Source: a bacterium (lineage in GTDB: Bacteria > Desulfobacterota > DSWW01). From it: a stretch of 64,000 nucleotides of DNA. The DNA lies in assembly GCA_028277985.1 (NCBI GenBank), contig JANQFG010000031.1, positions 1 through 64,000 on the forward strand, given 5' to 3'. The first letter of the stretch is position 1; each line of letters begins with the position of its first letter. Position numbers and translations under genes: made by a program. Shown here piece by piece: positions 32,291-40,474 of the stretch. Below the pieces are notes generated by a model. The model saw only the letters and a program-made list of their open reading frames with translations. It did no database searches and was not told where the DNA came from.

Positions 32291-33517
32291 TCAATATCTC
32301 TGTATGTCTTCGAGAGCCTTCTGGGCGGTTCCGCGGACGCGCTTGTCCTTGTCCCAGAGAGCTTCGGTCAGGGCCGGGACCGCGGCCCTCGCTTCCGGGC
32401 CGATCTTGCCGAGGATCCAGGCCGCGTACTCACGGATCGGCCCGTAGTCGCCCTCCAGGGCTCTGATCAGTTCGGGGACCGCCTCCGGGCCGATGTTGAG
32501 CAGCCTGTCGGCAGCGTATGAGCGCAGGTCATCGTACTTCAACGCCTCGATCAGCGCGGGGATGGCGTCTTTGGAGTCGAAGCCGATCTTCTCCAGCGCC
32601 TTCATGCTGGCTTCGTAGACTTGAGGGTCCTTGAGGGCTTCGAACAGGGCGGGCACCGCTTCCTTGGCTCGCGAGCCGATCTTGCCCAGCGCGATCGCGG
32701 CCTGTACCGAGACGCCCCTGTCCGTGTCTTTCAGGGCAGTGGTGAGCGCAGGGACCGCCTGGCCTGCCTGGGGGCCGAGATTCCCGAGAATCCTGGCCGC
32801 GGTCTCGCGGATTCGGGCGTTCTCGTCGGTCATCGCCTCGATCAGCGCGGGGACCGCTTCCGTGCCGATCCGTTCCAGCTTCTCGGCGGCATACATGCGG
32901 AGGGATGAAGTCCTCAGGGTGTCGACCAGGGCAGGTGCCGCCTCGGCGGTATCCGAGCCGATATTGTCGAGCGCTTTCAGGACCTCATCGCGGATGCGGA
33001 CGTCCCGCAGGGCCCCGATGAGGGCCGGGACGGCCTCCTTCGCCTGTGGGCCCATCTCTCCAAGGGCTGCCACGGCGTGAAGACGGACATTTCTGTCGCG
33101 GGCCTTCAGGGCTGCGATGAGGACCGGAACCGCGTCCCTGGCGCCTTGACCCATCTTTCCCAGGGCGGACACGGCATGAAGGCTGATCCATTTGTCAGTG
33201 TCCTTCACCGCCGCTGTAAGGGCCGGGACGGCTTCCTTTGCAGGTGGGCCGATTTCGCCCAGAGCGATGATGGCCTGCACGCGAACGACCCGGTCCCTGT
33301 CTTTCAAGGTCTTTATAAGGGCGGGTACCACCGTCTCGGACTGGGGGCCGATCTTGCCCAGGGCAACGACCGCGGACCTTCTTGCCTCAGGGTCCTTGTC
33401 CTTGAGCATTTTGAGCCATTGGCTCGTGGATTTGCCCTCGTAGTAGATCTCGTCTTTGGTGCACCCGAGGTGAAGGATGCCGATCAGGAGAAACAAAACG
33501 AGGAGCCGTCTTCTCAT
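32291..33517 (-). CDS. HEAT/PBS-lyase-repeat lipoprotein
   Basis: The 408-residue protein starts at the ATG at 33517, preceded by GGAGAGAAGA; an upstream in-frame start lacks a site. The N-terminus RRRLLVLFLLIGILHLGC looks like a lipoprotein signal with an imperfect lipobox. The rest is about ten HEAT repeats of the form 'AVPALIxALKDxDxxVRxxAAxALGKIGPxA', an alpha-solenoid used for protein binding. It probably sits in the periplasm. It is upstream of the isoprenoid operon on the same strand, 142 bases away, but I see no functional link. Confidence 0.88.
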   Translation of the reverse strand: MRRRLLVLFLLIGILHLGCTKDEIYYEGKSTSQWLKMLKDKDPEARRSAVVALGKIGPQSETVVPALIKTLKDRDRVVRVQAIIALGEIGPPAKEAVPALTAAVKDTDKWISLHAVSALGKMGQGARDAVPVLIAALKARDRNVRLHAVAALGEMGPQAKEAVPALIGALRDVRIRDEVLKALDNIGSDTAEAAPALVDTLRTSSLRMYAAEKLERIGTEAVPALIEAMTDENARIRETAARILGNLGPQAGQAVPALTTALKDTDRGVSVQAAIALGKIGSRAKEAVPALFEALKDPQVYEASMKALEKIGFDSKDAIPALIEALKYDDLRSYAADRLLNIGPEAVPELIRALEGDYGPIREYAAWILGKIGPEARAAVPALTEALWDKDKRVRGTAQKALEDIQRY

Positions 33518-33609
33518 TCTTCTCTCCGCTCGTTGTAACGATGCGGATTCATCGAGTGTTTTCCGCCGCTTCACTGGATCGTGTCGAATCGAATGTCCTC
33601 TACAGTGTT

Positions 33610-33834
33610 CTATCTAACCATAACGAAATTCCGCGAAGAGATCAATAATATAGAACAATGTCTCCCCCTTTTCTCGTGCCCGTGTCCGTGCCCGCCTTCG
33701 AGCATGTCCCGCAATTCCTGTTCGGAATAGGGCTGCCCGCCCCCGGTCCCGATGAGCATGTTGAGGACGAACAGGGCCGGAAACACGTGTGAAAATGCCT
33801 TGACAAGCGCTGACCGAGTGGGTAAAACTAACAT
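33610..33834 (-). CDS. Possible small His-rich membrane peptide (doubtful)
   Basis: A 74-codon frame whose middle part (FPALFVLNMLIGTG followed by QPYSEQELRDMLEGGHGHGHEKRG) has GC-rich third positions and a plausible hydrophobic-then-acidic pattern. The start lacks a ribosome-binding site, and its first 30 codons lie over the glycyl radical enzyme promoter. It may be a real small protein with a later start (the internal ATG at LNMLIG), a gene remnant or chance. I do not recognise it. The rest of the 433-base gap 33518-33950 holds only the promoter and operator described separately. Confidence 0.3.
   Translation of the reverse strand: MLVLPTRSALVKAFSHVFPALFVLNMLIGTGGGQPYSEQELRDMLEGGHGHGHEKRGRHCSILLISSRNFVMVR
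33800..33828 (+). promoter_or_regulatory. Promoter of the glycyl radical enzyme operon
   Basis: TTGACA at 33800-33805, a 17-base spacer and TAAAAC at 33823-33828, about 122 bases before the ATG at 33951. The -10 is overlapped by a 17-base operator-like site (33815-33831). Another AT-rich element with GATAAT lies further downstream, near 33890. Confidence 0.5.
33815..33831 (-). promoter_or_regulatory. Operator-like dyad, fourth copy of the 17-base motif
   Basis: Read on the minus strand this is TTAGTTTTACCCACTCG. It keeps the 5-7-5 form xxAGT-N7-ACTxx shared with the three sites at 52382, 52466 and 52581, and matches the first of those at 13 of 17 bases. It covers the -10 of the promoter at 33800-33828, where a bound repressor would block transcription. 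Confidence 0.5.
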
Positions 33835-33950
33835 AATGAGAGAAATCCGATCCCTTCTGCAAAATAATTCATACTAATTTCAGCTGTTTATGATAATACG
33901 CACCGAGTAATGATTACCAACCCAGAGCAAGAAGATAGGGAGAGAGACTC

Positions 33951-36365
33951 ATGTCGGAACGAACCGAAGCCTTGATGGTCAATACCCCGATCAAGGCACA
34001 GCAGATCGCGCTCAAGGAAATGACGGACGAGATGAGGGCCACGAGGCCGGGATTCGAGTGGAAGCTGGACCTCGAAAGGGCGAGATTGCTCACCGAGTCC
34101 TACAAGAAGACCGAGAACGAACCGATGACCGTCCGCAGGGCCAAGGCTCTGGCCAACATTTTGGACAACATGACCATCTACATAAGGTCCGAGGAGATGG
34201 TGGTCGGGAACTTTGCGCGTGACAAGGACAGCGTGCCCTTCTACCCGGAATTCGCCTGGAAATGGATCGTCCGGGATACGGCGCCCGGCCAGGTCTACAG
34301 CAGCATGCTCACCGATGAGGGCAGGCAGGAGCTGAAAGAGATCTGCGACTACTGGGGCAATTCGGCCTTGCACCACAGGCTTCGAAGTTACCTTCCGGAT
34401 GAGTTGAAGGAAGTCTTCTGGATCTTCAACTGGGAGTCGAGCACGCCCAATTACGAGAAGATCCTCAGGGTCGGTCTGAAGGGAATCCTCGAGGAGGTCC
34501 TGCAGAGGAAGGAGAAACTGGAAGAGGAGTACATGGCCGAGACCATGACCGGCATCGATTACGTGAAGAAGCGGGACGAGCTCGATGCCATGGCCCTGTC
34601 GCTGGATGCGACGATTCGCTGGGCCAAGCGGTACGCGGCAATGGCGCGCGAAAAGGCGGAGAAGACTCTCGATCCGTCGCGAAAGGAAGAGCTGCAGACG
34701 ATCGCCGACATCTGCGAATGGGTCCCGGAAAACCCTGCACGCACCTTCCACGAAGCCCTGCAGAGCTACTGGCTCGTTCATCTGATCATCAACTTCATCG
34801 AGATCCCCATGGTCGGCACCGGGATCCGGTTCGATCAGGTCATGAACCGGTTCTACGAGAAGGACGTGGAAGAGGGTAGAATCGACAGGGACCGGGCCCA
34901 GGAGCTGGTCGAGTTCCTGATCGTGAAATTCCAGGAGACCGGCTTTCTGCACGCACCGCTCTGGTCAGGCTTCGGCGGCGGAACCCTCGGGTATCAGACC
35001 GTAACCCTCGGAGGCGTGGATTCACAGGGCAAGGACATCACCAACGAGATGAGCTACATCTTCATGGATGCGGTGAAGACCGTGAAGGCGATCGTGCCTC
35101 CCCTCGCGCTGCGCTGGCACGATGACATGCCGAAGGAGCTCGTCCAGAAGTCGATCGAGGTGCTCGCCTCCGGAATGCCCCAGCCGGCCATCTTCAACGA
35201 CAAGGTGAACCTGCCCCGCCTGGTCGAGCTGGGATGCTCGATCGAGGACGCAAGAGAGTATTCGATCAACAACTGCATGGTGCCCACGATTCCGGGCAAG
35301 AACTTCAACCACATCTCAGCCTGGGCGGCCGGTGTGCCCCTCCCCATGTGCCTGAACGCCGCGCTCGATATTCCGGATCCGATTCCCTTCTACAAGAAGG
35401 CGGGCCCGAACAAGATCGACCCGGCGACGATCAGCTCGATCGATGAGCTGCTCGATGCCACGGTGGAAAACTACAAGTGGGTGATTCACCGGCTCGTGCT
35501 CATAGGAAACATCTCCGATGCCCTGTACAAGGAGTATGCGCCAAGGCCCTTCCTGTCCACCCTGATCGACGACTGCATCGAAAGAGCCGAGGACGTGCGG
35601 AACTGGAACTACCAGCCGGACTACCGGGACGTGACCCTCTTCGGGCTGAATACGGTTGCCGACTCTCTTGCCGCCATCAAGAAGGTGGTCTTCGACGACA
35701 AGAAGGCGTCCATGGAGGAGCTTCTCGAGGCGATACGGAACAACTGGCAGGGCCATGAGAAGCTTCAGAAGATGTGCCTGAACGCCCCGAAGTTCGGGAA
35801 CGATGACGACTATGTGGATTTCCTCTCCCTTGAGTTTGCCAGCAGGGTCTCCGAGGAAACCATGAAGTGCAAGACCAATCTCGGGTCCCCTGTCATCCCG
35901 GACGGAACCGCCTCGACGGCCTGGTGGAGCTTCGGCCGCGTGTGTGCCGCAACCGCCGACGGCAGGCTCGCCGGGGATCCTTTCAACGACGGGACCGTAT
36001 CCCCTATGACGGGCAGGGACAAGAAGGGCCCCACCGCGGTCCTGAAATCCGTCGCCAAGGTGGACCCGATGAAGACATGGAACCACCTGTTCAACCAGAC
36101 GGTTGTCCCCGAGTATCTCACGGGTCACAATGCCGAGCTCTTTGCGCAGTATCTGAAGACCTTCGGTGACCTGGGGATTCATCACATTCAGTTCACCACC
36201 GTGGGCAGGGACCTGCTGCACGATGCTCAGAAGCACCCGGAGAACTACCCGAACCTGATGGTGAGGGTAGCCGGCTTTGCGGCGTACTTCATCGATCTGG
36301 ACAAGAACCTCCAGGAGGCGATCATCGACCGAACGCCTCAGAGCGCCTGCTCTGCGGGACTGTGA
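33951..36365 (+). CDS. Glycyl radical enzyme of the pyruvate formate-lyase superfamily, substrate unknown
   Basis: The 804-residue enzyme has the usual length of the family. The glycyl radical loop is RVAGFAAYF with Gly775, 30 residues from the C-terminus. The active-site cysteine is Cys442 in YSINNCMVPTIPGKN. Most dehydratases, C-N/C-S lyases and decarboxylases of this superfamily have GCxE here; this protein has NCMV, with Val444 in place of the catalytic Glu, and pyruvate formate-lyase has two adjacent Cys. The substrate is therefore unassigned; a fumarate-adding (X-succinate synthase) or other C-C chemistry is possible. It acts in the anaerobic cytoplasm and needs the activase encoded next (four-base overlap). 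AGGGAGAGAGA precedes the ATG. Confidence 0.9.
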   Translation: MSERTEALMVNTPIKAQQIALKEMTDEMRATRPGFEWKLDLERARLLTESYKKTENEPMTVRRAKALANILDNMTIYIRSEEMVVGNFARDKDSVPFYPEFAWKWIVRDTAPGQVYSSMLTDEGRQELKEICDYWGNSALHHRLRSYLPDELKEVFWIFNWESSTPNYEKILRVGLKGILEEVLQRKEKLEEEYMAETMTGIDYVKKRDELDAMALSLDATIRWAKRYAAMAREKAEKTLDPSRKEELQTIADICEWVPENPARTFHEALQSYWLVHLIINFIEIPMVGTGIRFDQVMNRFYEKDVEEGRIDRDRAQELVEFLIVKFQETGFLHAPLWSGFGGGTLGYQTVTLGGVDSQGKDITNEMSYIFMDAVKTVKAIVPPLALRWHDDMPKELVQKSIEVLASGMPQPAIFNDKVNLPRLVELGCSIEDAREYSINNCMVPTIPGKNFNHISAWAAGVPLPMCLNAALDIPDPIPFYKKAGPNKIDPATISSIDELLDATVENYKWVIHRLVLIGNISDALYKEYAPRPFLSTLIDDCIERAEDVRNWNYQPDYRDVTLFGLNTVADSLAAIKKVVFDDKKASMEELLEAIRNNWQGHEKLQKMCLNAPKFGNDDDYVDFLSLEFASRVSEETMKCKTNLGSPVIPDGTASTAWWSFGRVCAATADGRLAGDPFNDGTVSPMTGRDKKGPTAVLKSVAKVDPMKTWNHLFNQTVVPEYLTGHNAELFAQYLKTFGDLGIHHIQFTTVGRDLLHDAQKHPENYPNLMVRVAGFAAYFIDLDKNLQEAIIDRTPQSACSAGL

Positions 36366-37309
36366 GCGAAATGGCGGTCGAGAACAGCGAGCAGGATGCC
36401 GATGTCCCGAAGGGTCGGATCTTCAGCATCCAGAGGTTCAGCATCCAGGACGGGCCCGGGATCCGAACAACGGTCTTTGTCAAGGGCTGTCCCCTTCGAT
36501 GCACGTGGTGCTCGAACCCGGAGTCCCAGAATCTGCACCCTGAAATCATGGCCAGGCAGCAGAAGTGTGAAGGGTGTGGAGAATGTGTCGAGGCCTGTCC
36601 GAAGAAGGCCGTCGAGGTGGTCGATGGGGTTGTGCGCATCGACAGGGCCATCTGCGATCTCTGCATGGACTGTGTGGAGGCCTGCCCCACGGGCGCGCTC
36701 GAGGTGACCGGAGAGGAGATCGTCATCGAGGATGCGGTTCACGAGAGCTGCCAGGACGAGCCCTTCTACAAGAACTCGGATGGCGGGGTGACGCTGTCGG
36801 GCGGAGAGCCCCTGTTCCAGCCCGAGTTTGCCCTTCGATTCCTCAGGGAGTGCAAGGAAAAAGGCCTCAGCACGGCACTGGACACTTGCGGATACGCGCC
36901 ATGGGAGGTGTTCGAGGCAATCCTCGAGTACACGGATCTGGTCCTGTTCGACCTGAAGCACCTGGATCCTGAGATGCACCTCCGGGGCACGGGTGTAGAG
37001 AACGATCTCATCCTCGAGAATCTGCAGAAGATGGCCGCCTCGGGACGGACCAGGGTGTGGATACGCATTCCCCTGATTCCGGGCTACAACGATTCAGAGG
37101 AACACGCACGGGCCCTTTCGGATCTGCTGGCAGGGATGAGCGTGGAAAAGATCTCGCTCCTCGATTACCACGAATGGGGAAAGCCGAAGTACGGTTTCCT
37201 GGGGAAGGACTACCCCTTCGAAGGCGAGGTTTCGGAAGACCCGGAAAGATTGGAGAGACTGAAGAGCATCATCGAGGCAACGGGTCTCTCTGTTACGATT
37301 GGCCATTGA
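36362..37309 (+). CDS. Glycyl radical enzyme activating protein (radical SAM)
   Basis: The 315-residue protein carries the radical-SAM motif CPLRCTWC (CxxxCxxC, Cys43/47/50) after QDGPGIRTTVFVKG. An insert with two ferredoxin-like clusters follows (CEGCGECVEACP and CDLCMDCVEACP), as in activases of non-PFL glycyl radical enzymes. LSGGEPL, LDTCGY and LFDLKHLDPEMH are the other family blocks. It abstracts the H atom from Gly775 of the preceding enzyme using SAM. I list the GTG start overlapping the upstream stop (GTGA); an ATG three codons later (36371) is an equal candidate. Confidence 0.93.
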   Translation: MSEMAVENSEQDADVPKGRIFSIQRFSIQDGPGIRTTVFVKGCPLRCTWCSNPESQNLHPEIMARQQKCEGCGECVEACPKKAVEVVDGVVRIDRAICDLCMDCVEACPTGALEVTGEEIVIEDAVHESCQDEPFYKNSDGGVTLSGGEPLFQPEFALRFLRECKEKGLSTALDTCGYAPWEVFEAILEYTDLVLFDLKHLDPEMHLRGTGVENDLILENLQKMAASGRTRVWIRIPLIPGYNDSEEHARALSDLLAGMSVEKISLLDYHEWGKPKYGFLGKDYPFEGEVSEDPERLERLKSIIEATGLSVTIGH

Positions 37310-37316
37310 ATCGCAA

Positions 37317-37347
37317 GGTGAAAGGGCAAACCTCTTAACCTTTCGCC
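37317..37347 (+). terminator. Weak hairpin after the activase gene
   Basis: GGTGAAAGG (37317-37325) pairs with CCTTTCGCC (37339-37347) at eight of nine positions around a 13-base loop. The 3' flank is TTTGACCTTTG, T-rich but interrupted. It could attenuate readthrough into the TetR gene rather than end transcription. Confidence 0.35.
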
Positions 37348-37395
37348 TTTGACCTTTGTCCTGCGGTTTTACCGCAAGAGGAGGCTGGCCGGGAA

Positions 37396-38049
37396 ATGGC
37401 AAGAACGAAAACCGTATCCGTTGAACAGGGCAAGAGCTCTTCAGAGGGAAGCACGCGCGAAAGACCCTTCCCTCCGGGCCGGATCAAGATCGCCAATGCT
37501 TTCATCGCCCTGCTCGAGCAGAAGGAATTCAGTGCGATTACGACCGCCGAGATCGCGAAGAAGGCGGGTGTCACCGAAGCGCTCATCTACAAGTACTTCG
37601 AGGACAAGCGAGGCCTTCTCCATCAGGTCCTCAAGGAGTATCTCGAACAGTATCTCGTTCAGTTCGAGAGGGACCTGAAGGGAATCAAAGGGGCCCTGAA
37701 CAAGATTCGGAAGCTGATCTGGGGCCACATCAGCGTCTATTCCGCGAACAGGGTCTTTGCAAAGATCCTGTTTCTCGAAGTGCGCAATCACCTCGACTAC
37801 TACAGCAGTGACACGTACCAACTGATCCGCGCATACAGCAAGATCCTGCTCGAGATCATCGATGAGGGTGTCAGCAACGGAGAGATTCGAAGCGACGTAC
37901 CTCCCAAATTGATCCGGCAGGTGATCTTCGGGAGCATCGAGCATGTCTGTCTCACGGGGGTGATCTTCAAGGGAGAGATCTCGCCCGACGACCTGACGGA
38001 AGACCTCTGCAAGTTCATCTTCAGAGGAATCGAGCCTGTAAGAGAGTGA
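37396..38049 (+). CDS. TetR-family transcriptional regulator
   Basis: The 217-residue protein has an N-terminal helix-turn-helix (about 28-75: RIKIANAFIALLEQKEFSAITTAEIAKKAGVTEALIYKYFEDKRGLLHQVL), the typical TetR recognition helix context. A helical ligand-binding domain follows. It lies inside the glycyl radical enzyme run, between the activase and the acyl-CoA dehydrogenase genes, so it probably controls this operon. The 17-base dyads at 33815, 52382, 52466 and 52581 are the best candidate operators (inference). The ligand may be an acyl-CoA or the substrate itself. Confidence 0.9.
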   Translation: MARTKTVSVEQGKSSSEGSTRERPFPPGRIKIANAFIALLEQKEFSAITTAEIAKKAGVTEALIYKYFEDKRGLLHQVLKEYLEQYLVQFERDLKGIKGALNKIRKLIWGHISVYSANRVFAKILFLEVRNHLDYYSSDTYQLIRAYSKILLEIIDEGVSNGEIRSDVPPKLIRQVIFGSIEHVCLTGVIFKGEISPDDLTEDLCKFIFRGIEPVRE

Positions 38050-38097
38050 CGAAAGGATCCGCAAGTCCTTTGTGATGCGCCGTGGCCGACCCTTTCA

Positions 38098-38128
38098 CCT
38101 TTGCCCTTTGACCTTTCGCCTGGGGCGG
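38098..38128. repeat. Pyrimidine-rich repeat, second copy (first at 37339-37366)
   Basis: CCTTTGCCCTTTGACCTTTC followed by GCCTGGGGCGG resembles CCTTTCGCCTTTGACCTTTG followed by TCCTGCGG at 37339-37366. The two copies bracket the TetR gene. The meaning is unknown; they may simply be low-complexity intergenic spacers. Confidence 0.35.
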
Positions 38129-38173
38129 GGTGGATGGCTCCACGCATTTCCAGAGAGAGTAGGGGAGGGTTGA

Positions 38174-39328
38174 ATGGATTTTGAGTTGACGGAAGACCAG
38201 AAGATGCTCAAGGAAACCGTGGCAAGGTTCGTGGACAACCACGTGATCCCCCTCGCCCCGGAGTTGGACGAAGAAGAGAGGTTCCCGCACGAGAGTTTCA
38301 AAGCGATGGCGGACATGGGCCTCTTCGGGATCTCCATCCCTGAGGAGCACGGGGGAAGCGGATCCGATTTCCTGTCCTGCGTCCTCGTGATGGAGGAGTT
38401 GTCCCGCGGTTGTGTTTCCACGGCAAACACCTACGGAGCACACGCGATCCTCTGCACGGAGAACCTCTACCGAAACGGAAACGAGGAGCAGCGGCGCAAG
38501 TATCTTCCCGACCTGATTGCCGGCAGAAAGATCGGCGCCCTGTGCATCACCGAGCCCGAGGCGGGCTCCGACGCGATGTCCCTGCGCACCCGGGCCGTCC
38601 GGGACGGGGACAAGTACATCCTCAACGGCACGAAGATGTTCATCACGAACGGACCGATCGCGGACCTGGCCGTGGTCTATGCGAAGACGGATCCGGATGC
38701 AGGGGCCAAGGGCATCACCGCCTTTATCGTTGAAAAGGATTTTCCCGGGTTCTCTGCCGGTAAGACCCTGAAGAAGATGGGGGTACGGGGCTCTCCCACG
38801 GGAGAGCTCATTTTCGAAGACTGTGAAGTGCCGGCCGAAAACGTCCTCCTGGAGGAAAACAAGGGCGTGAGGGTCCTGATGAGCGGGCTCGACCGGGAGA
38901 GGATCGTCTATTCGATCTCCCCCATCGGCACTGCGCAGGGAGCTTTTGATGTGGCCCTAAAGTATGCGATGGAAAGAAAGCAATTCGGGGCCCCCATCGG
39001 GAGCTTTCAGATGATCCAGGAGATGCTGGCCGACATGGCCACGGATCTGCAAGCCGGCCGGGTTCTGGCCTACTGGGCCGCGACCCAGTGCGAAGCAAAG
39101 GAACGGGTGAGATTGGAGGCCTCCTACGCGAAGCTGTTCTGCTCCAAGGCAGGTATGCGGGTGGTGGACAAGGCGATGCAGATCTTCGGCGGATACGGCT
39201 TCATCAAGGAGTTCCCCGTGGAGAGGATGTACCGTGATGTGAAGGGCATCGAGTTCGGTGCAGGGACCACCCAGATTCAGAAATTGATCATCATCAGAGA
39301 ACTCCTCAAGCAGATGGCAGGAGGCTGA
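38174..39328 (+). CDS. Acyl-CoA dehydrogenase, isovaleryl/long-chain type active site
   Basis: The 384-residue flavoprotein is of standard length. FAD/substrate blocks are CITEPEAGSDAMSL, KMFITNGPIADL, MGVRGSPTGEL, ERKQFGAPIGSFQMIQEMLADM and MQIFGGYGFIKEFPVERMYRDVKG. The C-terminal motif reads EFGAGTTQIQ, with Ala where short/medium-chain enzymes have the catalytic Glu (YEGT). A Glu is instead at 242 in SGLDRERIV, as in isovaleryl- and long-chain acyl-CoA dehydrogenases. Dehydrogenation of a branched or long acyl-CoA is therefore expected. It is followed nine bases later by the FMN enzyme. Confidence 0.93.
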   Translation: MDFELTEDQKMLKETVARFVDNHVIPLAPELDEEERFPHESFKAMADMGLFGISIPEEHGGSGSDFLSCVLVMEELSRGCVSTANTYGAHAILCTENLYRNGNEEQRRKYLPDLIAGRKIGALCITEPEAGSDAMSLRTRAVRDGDKYILNGTKMFITNGPIADLAVVYAKTDPDAGAKGITAFIVEKDFPGFSAGKTLKKMGVRGSPTGELIFEDCEVPAENVLLEENKGVRVLMSGLDRERIVYSISPIGTAQGAFDVALKYAMERKQFGAPIGSFQMIQEMLADMATDLQAGRVLAYWAATQCEAKERVRLEASYAKLFCSKAGMRVVDKAMQIFGGYGFIKEFPVERMYRDVKGIEFGAGTTQIQKLIIIRELLKQMAGG

Positions 39329-39336
39329 GGTAAAGC

Positions 39337-40317
39337 ATGGAGCAGGTCTTCAATACCAAGATAACGGAAATGCTAGGCATCGATCATCCCATCCTGTGCG
39401 GAGGGATGCAGTGGATCAGCAAGGCGGAGTTCGTGGCCGAGATCTGCAATGCCGGGGCCCTCGGATTCATAACGGCTGAGTCCTTTGAGACGGCCGATGA
39501 ATTCCGGGACGAGATCCGGAAGATGCGGGATCTCACGGACAAGCCTTTCGGGGTGAACATCTCCATGCTGCCCGAGTTCAAGGTCCGGGAAAGGACCTTC
39601 ACCTTCCTCGATGTGGTTTGTGAGGAAGGGATCGTCGCGGTCGAAACGGCGGGGAGGAACCCGGAACCCCTGATGTCACGGTTCAAAGAGGCTGGGGTCA
39701 AGGTGATCCACAAGATCACGAGCCTTCGCCACGCGGAAAAGGCCCAGGCCGCCGGGGTAGACGCGATCACCTTCATCGGGTTCGAGGCGGCCGGCCACGT
39801 TGGAATGGATGATGTGGCCTCCTTTATCCTGATCCCTCTCGCCGCATCCCGGCTGAAGGTTCCCGTGATTGCCGGCGGCTCGATCTGTAACGGCAGGGGG
39901 CTTCTGGGGGCGCTGGCAATGGGCGCAGAGGGTGTATTGTTGGGGACCCGCTTCATGGCGACGGATGAATGCCCCGTACATCCCGTTGTCAAGGAACGGA
40001 TCGTCCAGTGTGGGGAGAAGGATACGATTCTCGTGATGCGATCGATCTTCAATCCCCTTCGTTGCCTCAAAAACAACCTGGCCGAGGAAGTGATGGCCAT
40101 GGAGGAGAGGGGCACGACCCTGGAGGAGATCATCGAGAAGATGGCCGGCGGGAAGGGGAAGATAGCATACGAACTCGGGGATCCGGAGATGAGCCCGATC
40201 CCCTGCGGCCAGATCGCGGGGCTGATCGATGAGATTCAGCCGGTGAAGGAGGTCATTCACGGGATGATTGCCGAGGCCGAGGAGCTCCGCGGCCGGCTCA
40301 ACGGCATGGCTTCCTGA
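39337..40317 (+). CDS. FMN-dependent nitronate monooxygenase / 2-nitropropane dioxygenase-like enzyme
   Basis: The 326-residue TIM-barrel flavoprotein has TKITEMLGIDHPILCGGMQWIS at the N-terminus, ALGFITAESF, FGVNISM, ITFIGFEAAGHVGMDD (with the His of the EAGGHxG-type motif), VIAGGSICNGRGLLGALAMGAEGVLLGTRFMAT and CGQIAGLI. Families of this fold also include FabK-type enoyl reductases and CoA-linked enzymes in degradation islands, so the nitronate label is only a family name. Being nine bases after an acyl-CoA dehydrogenase gene, it may act on an enoyl- or acyl-CoA (inference). Confidence 0.85.
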   Translation: MEQVFNTKITEMLGIDHPILCGGMQWISKAEFVAEICNAGALGFITAESFETADEFRDEIRKMRDLTDKPFGVNISMLPEFKVRERTFTFLDVVCEEGIVAVETAGRNPEPLMSRFKEAGVKVIHKITSLRHAEKAQAAGVDAITFIGFEAAGHVGMDDVASFILIPLAASRLKVPVIAGGSICNGRGLLGALAMGAEGVLLGTRFMATDECPVHPVVKERIVQCGEKDTILVMRSIFNPLRCLKNNLAEEVMAMEERGTTLEEIIEKMAGGKGKIAYELGDPEMSPIPCGQIAGLIDEIQPVKEVIHGMIAEAEELRGRLNGMAS

Positions 40318-40474
40318 GGTCGTGCGGCCCGGGTTGGAGATTTGTACCCGGTCGTGGTAAGAAGCGTGCGAACAGAGGAAGGCATATAGAAAGAGGCAAG
40401 TGAGCAGGGGGGCCTACAAGACGAAAAGGCCACTTCTTCTTTTTTCCGGAATCAGAAGAGTCGGGGGGACAACC

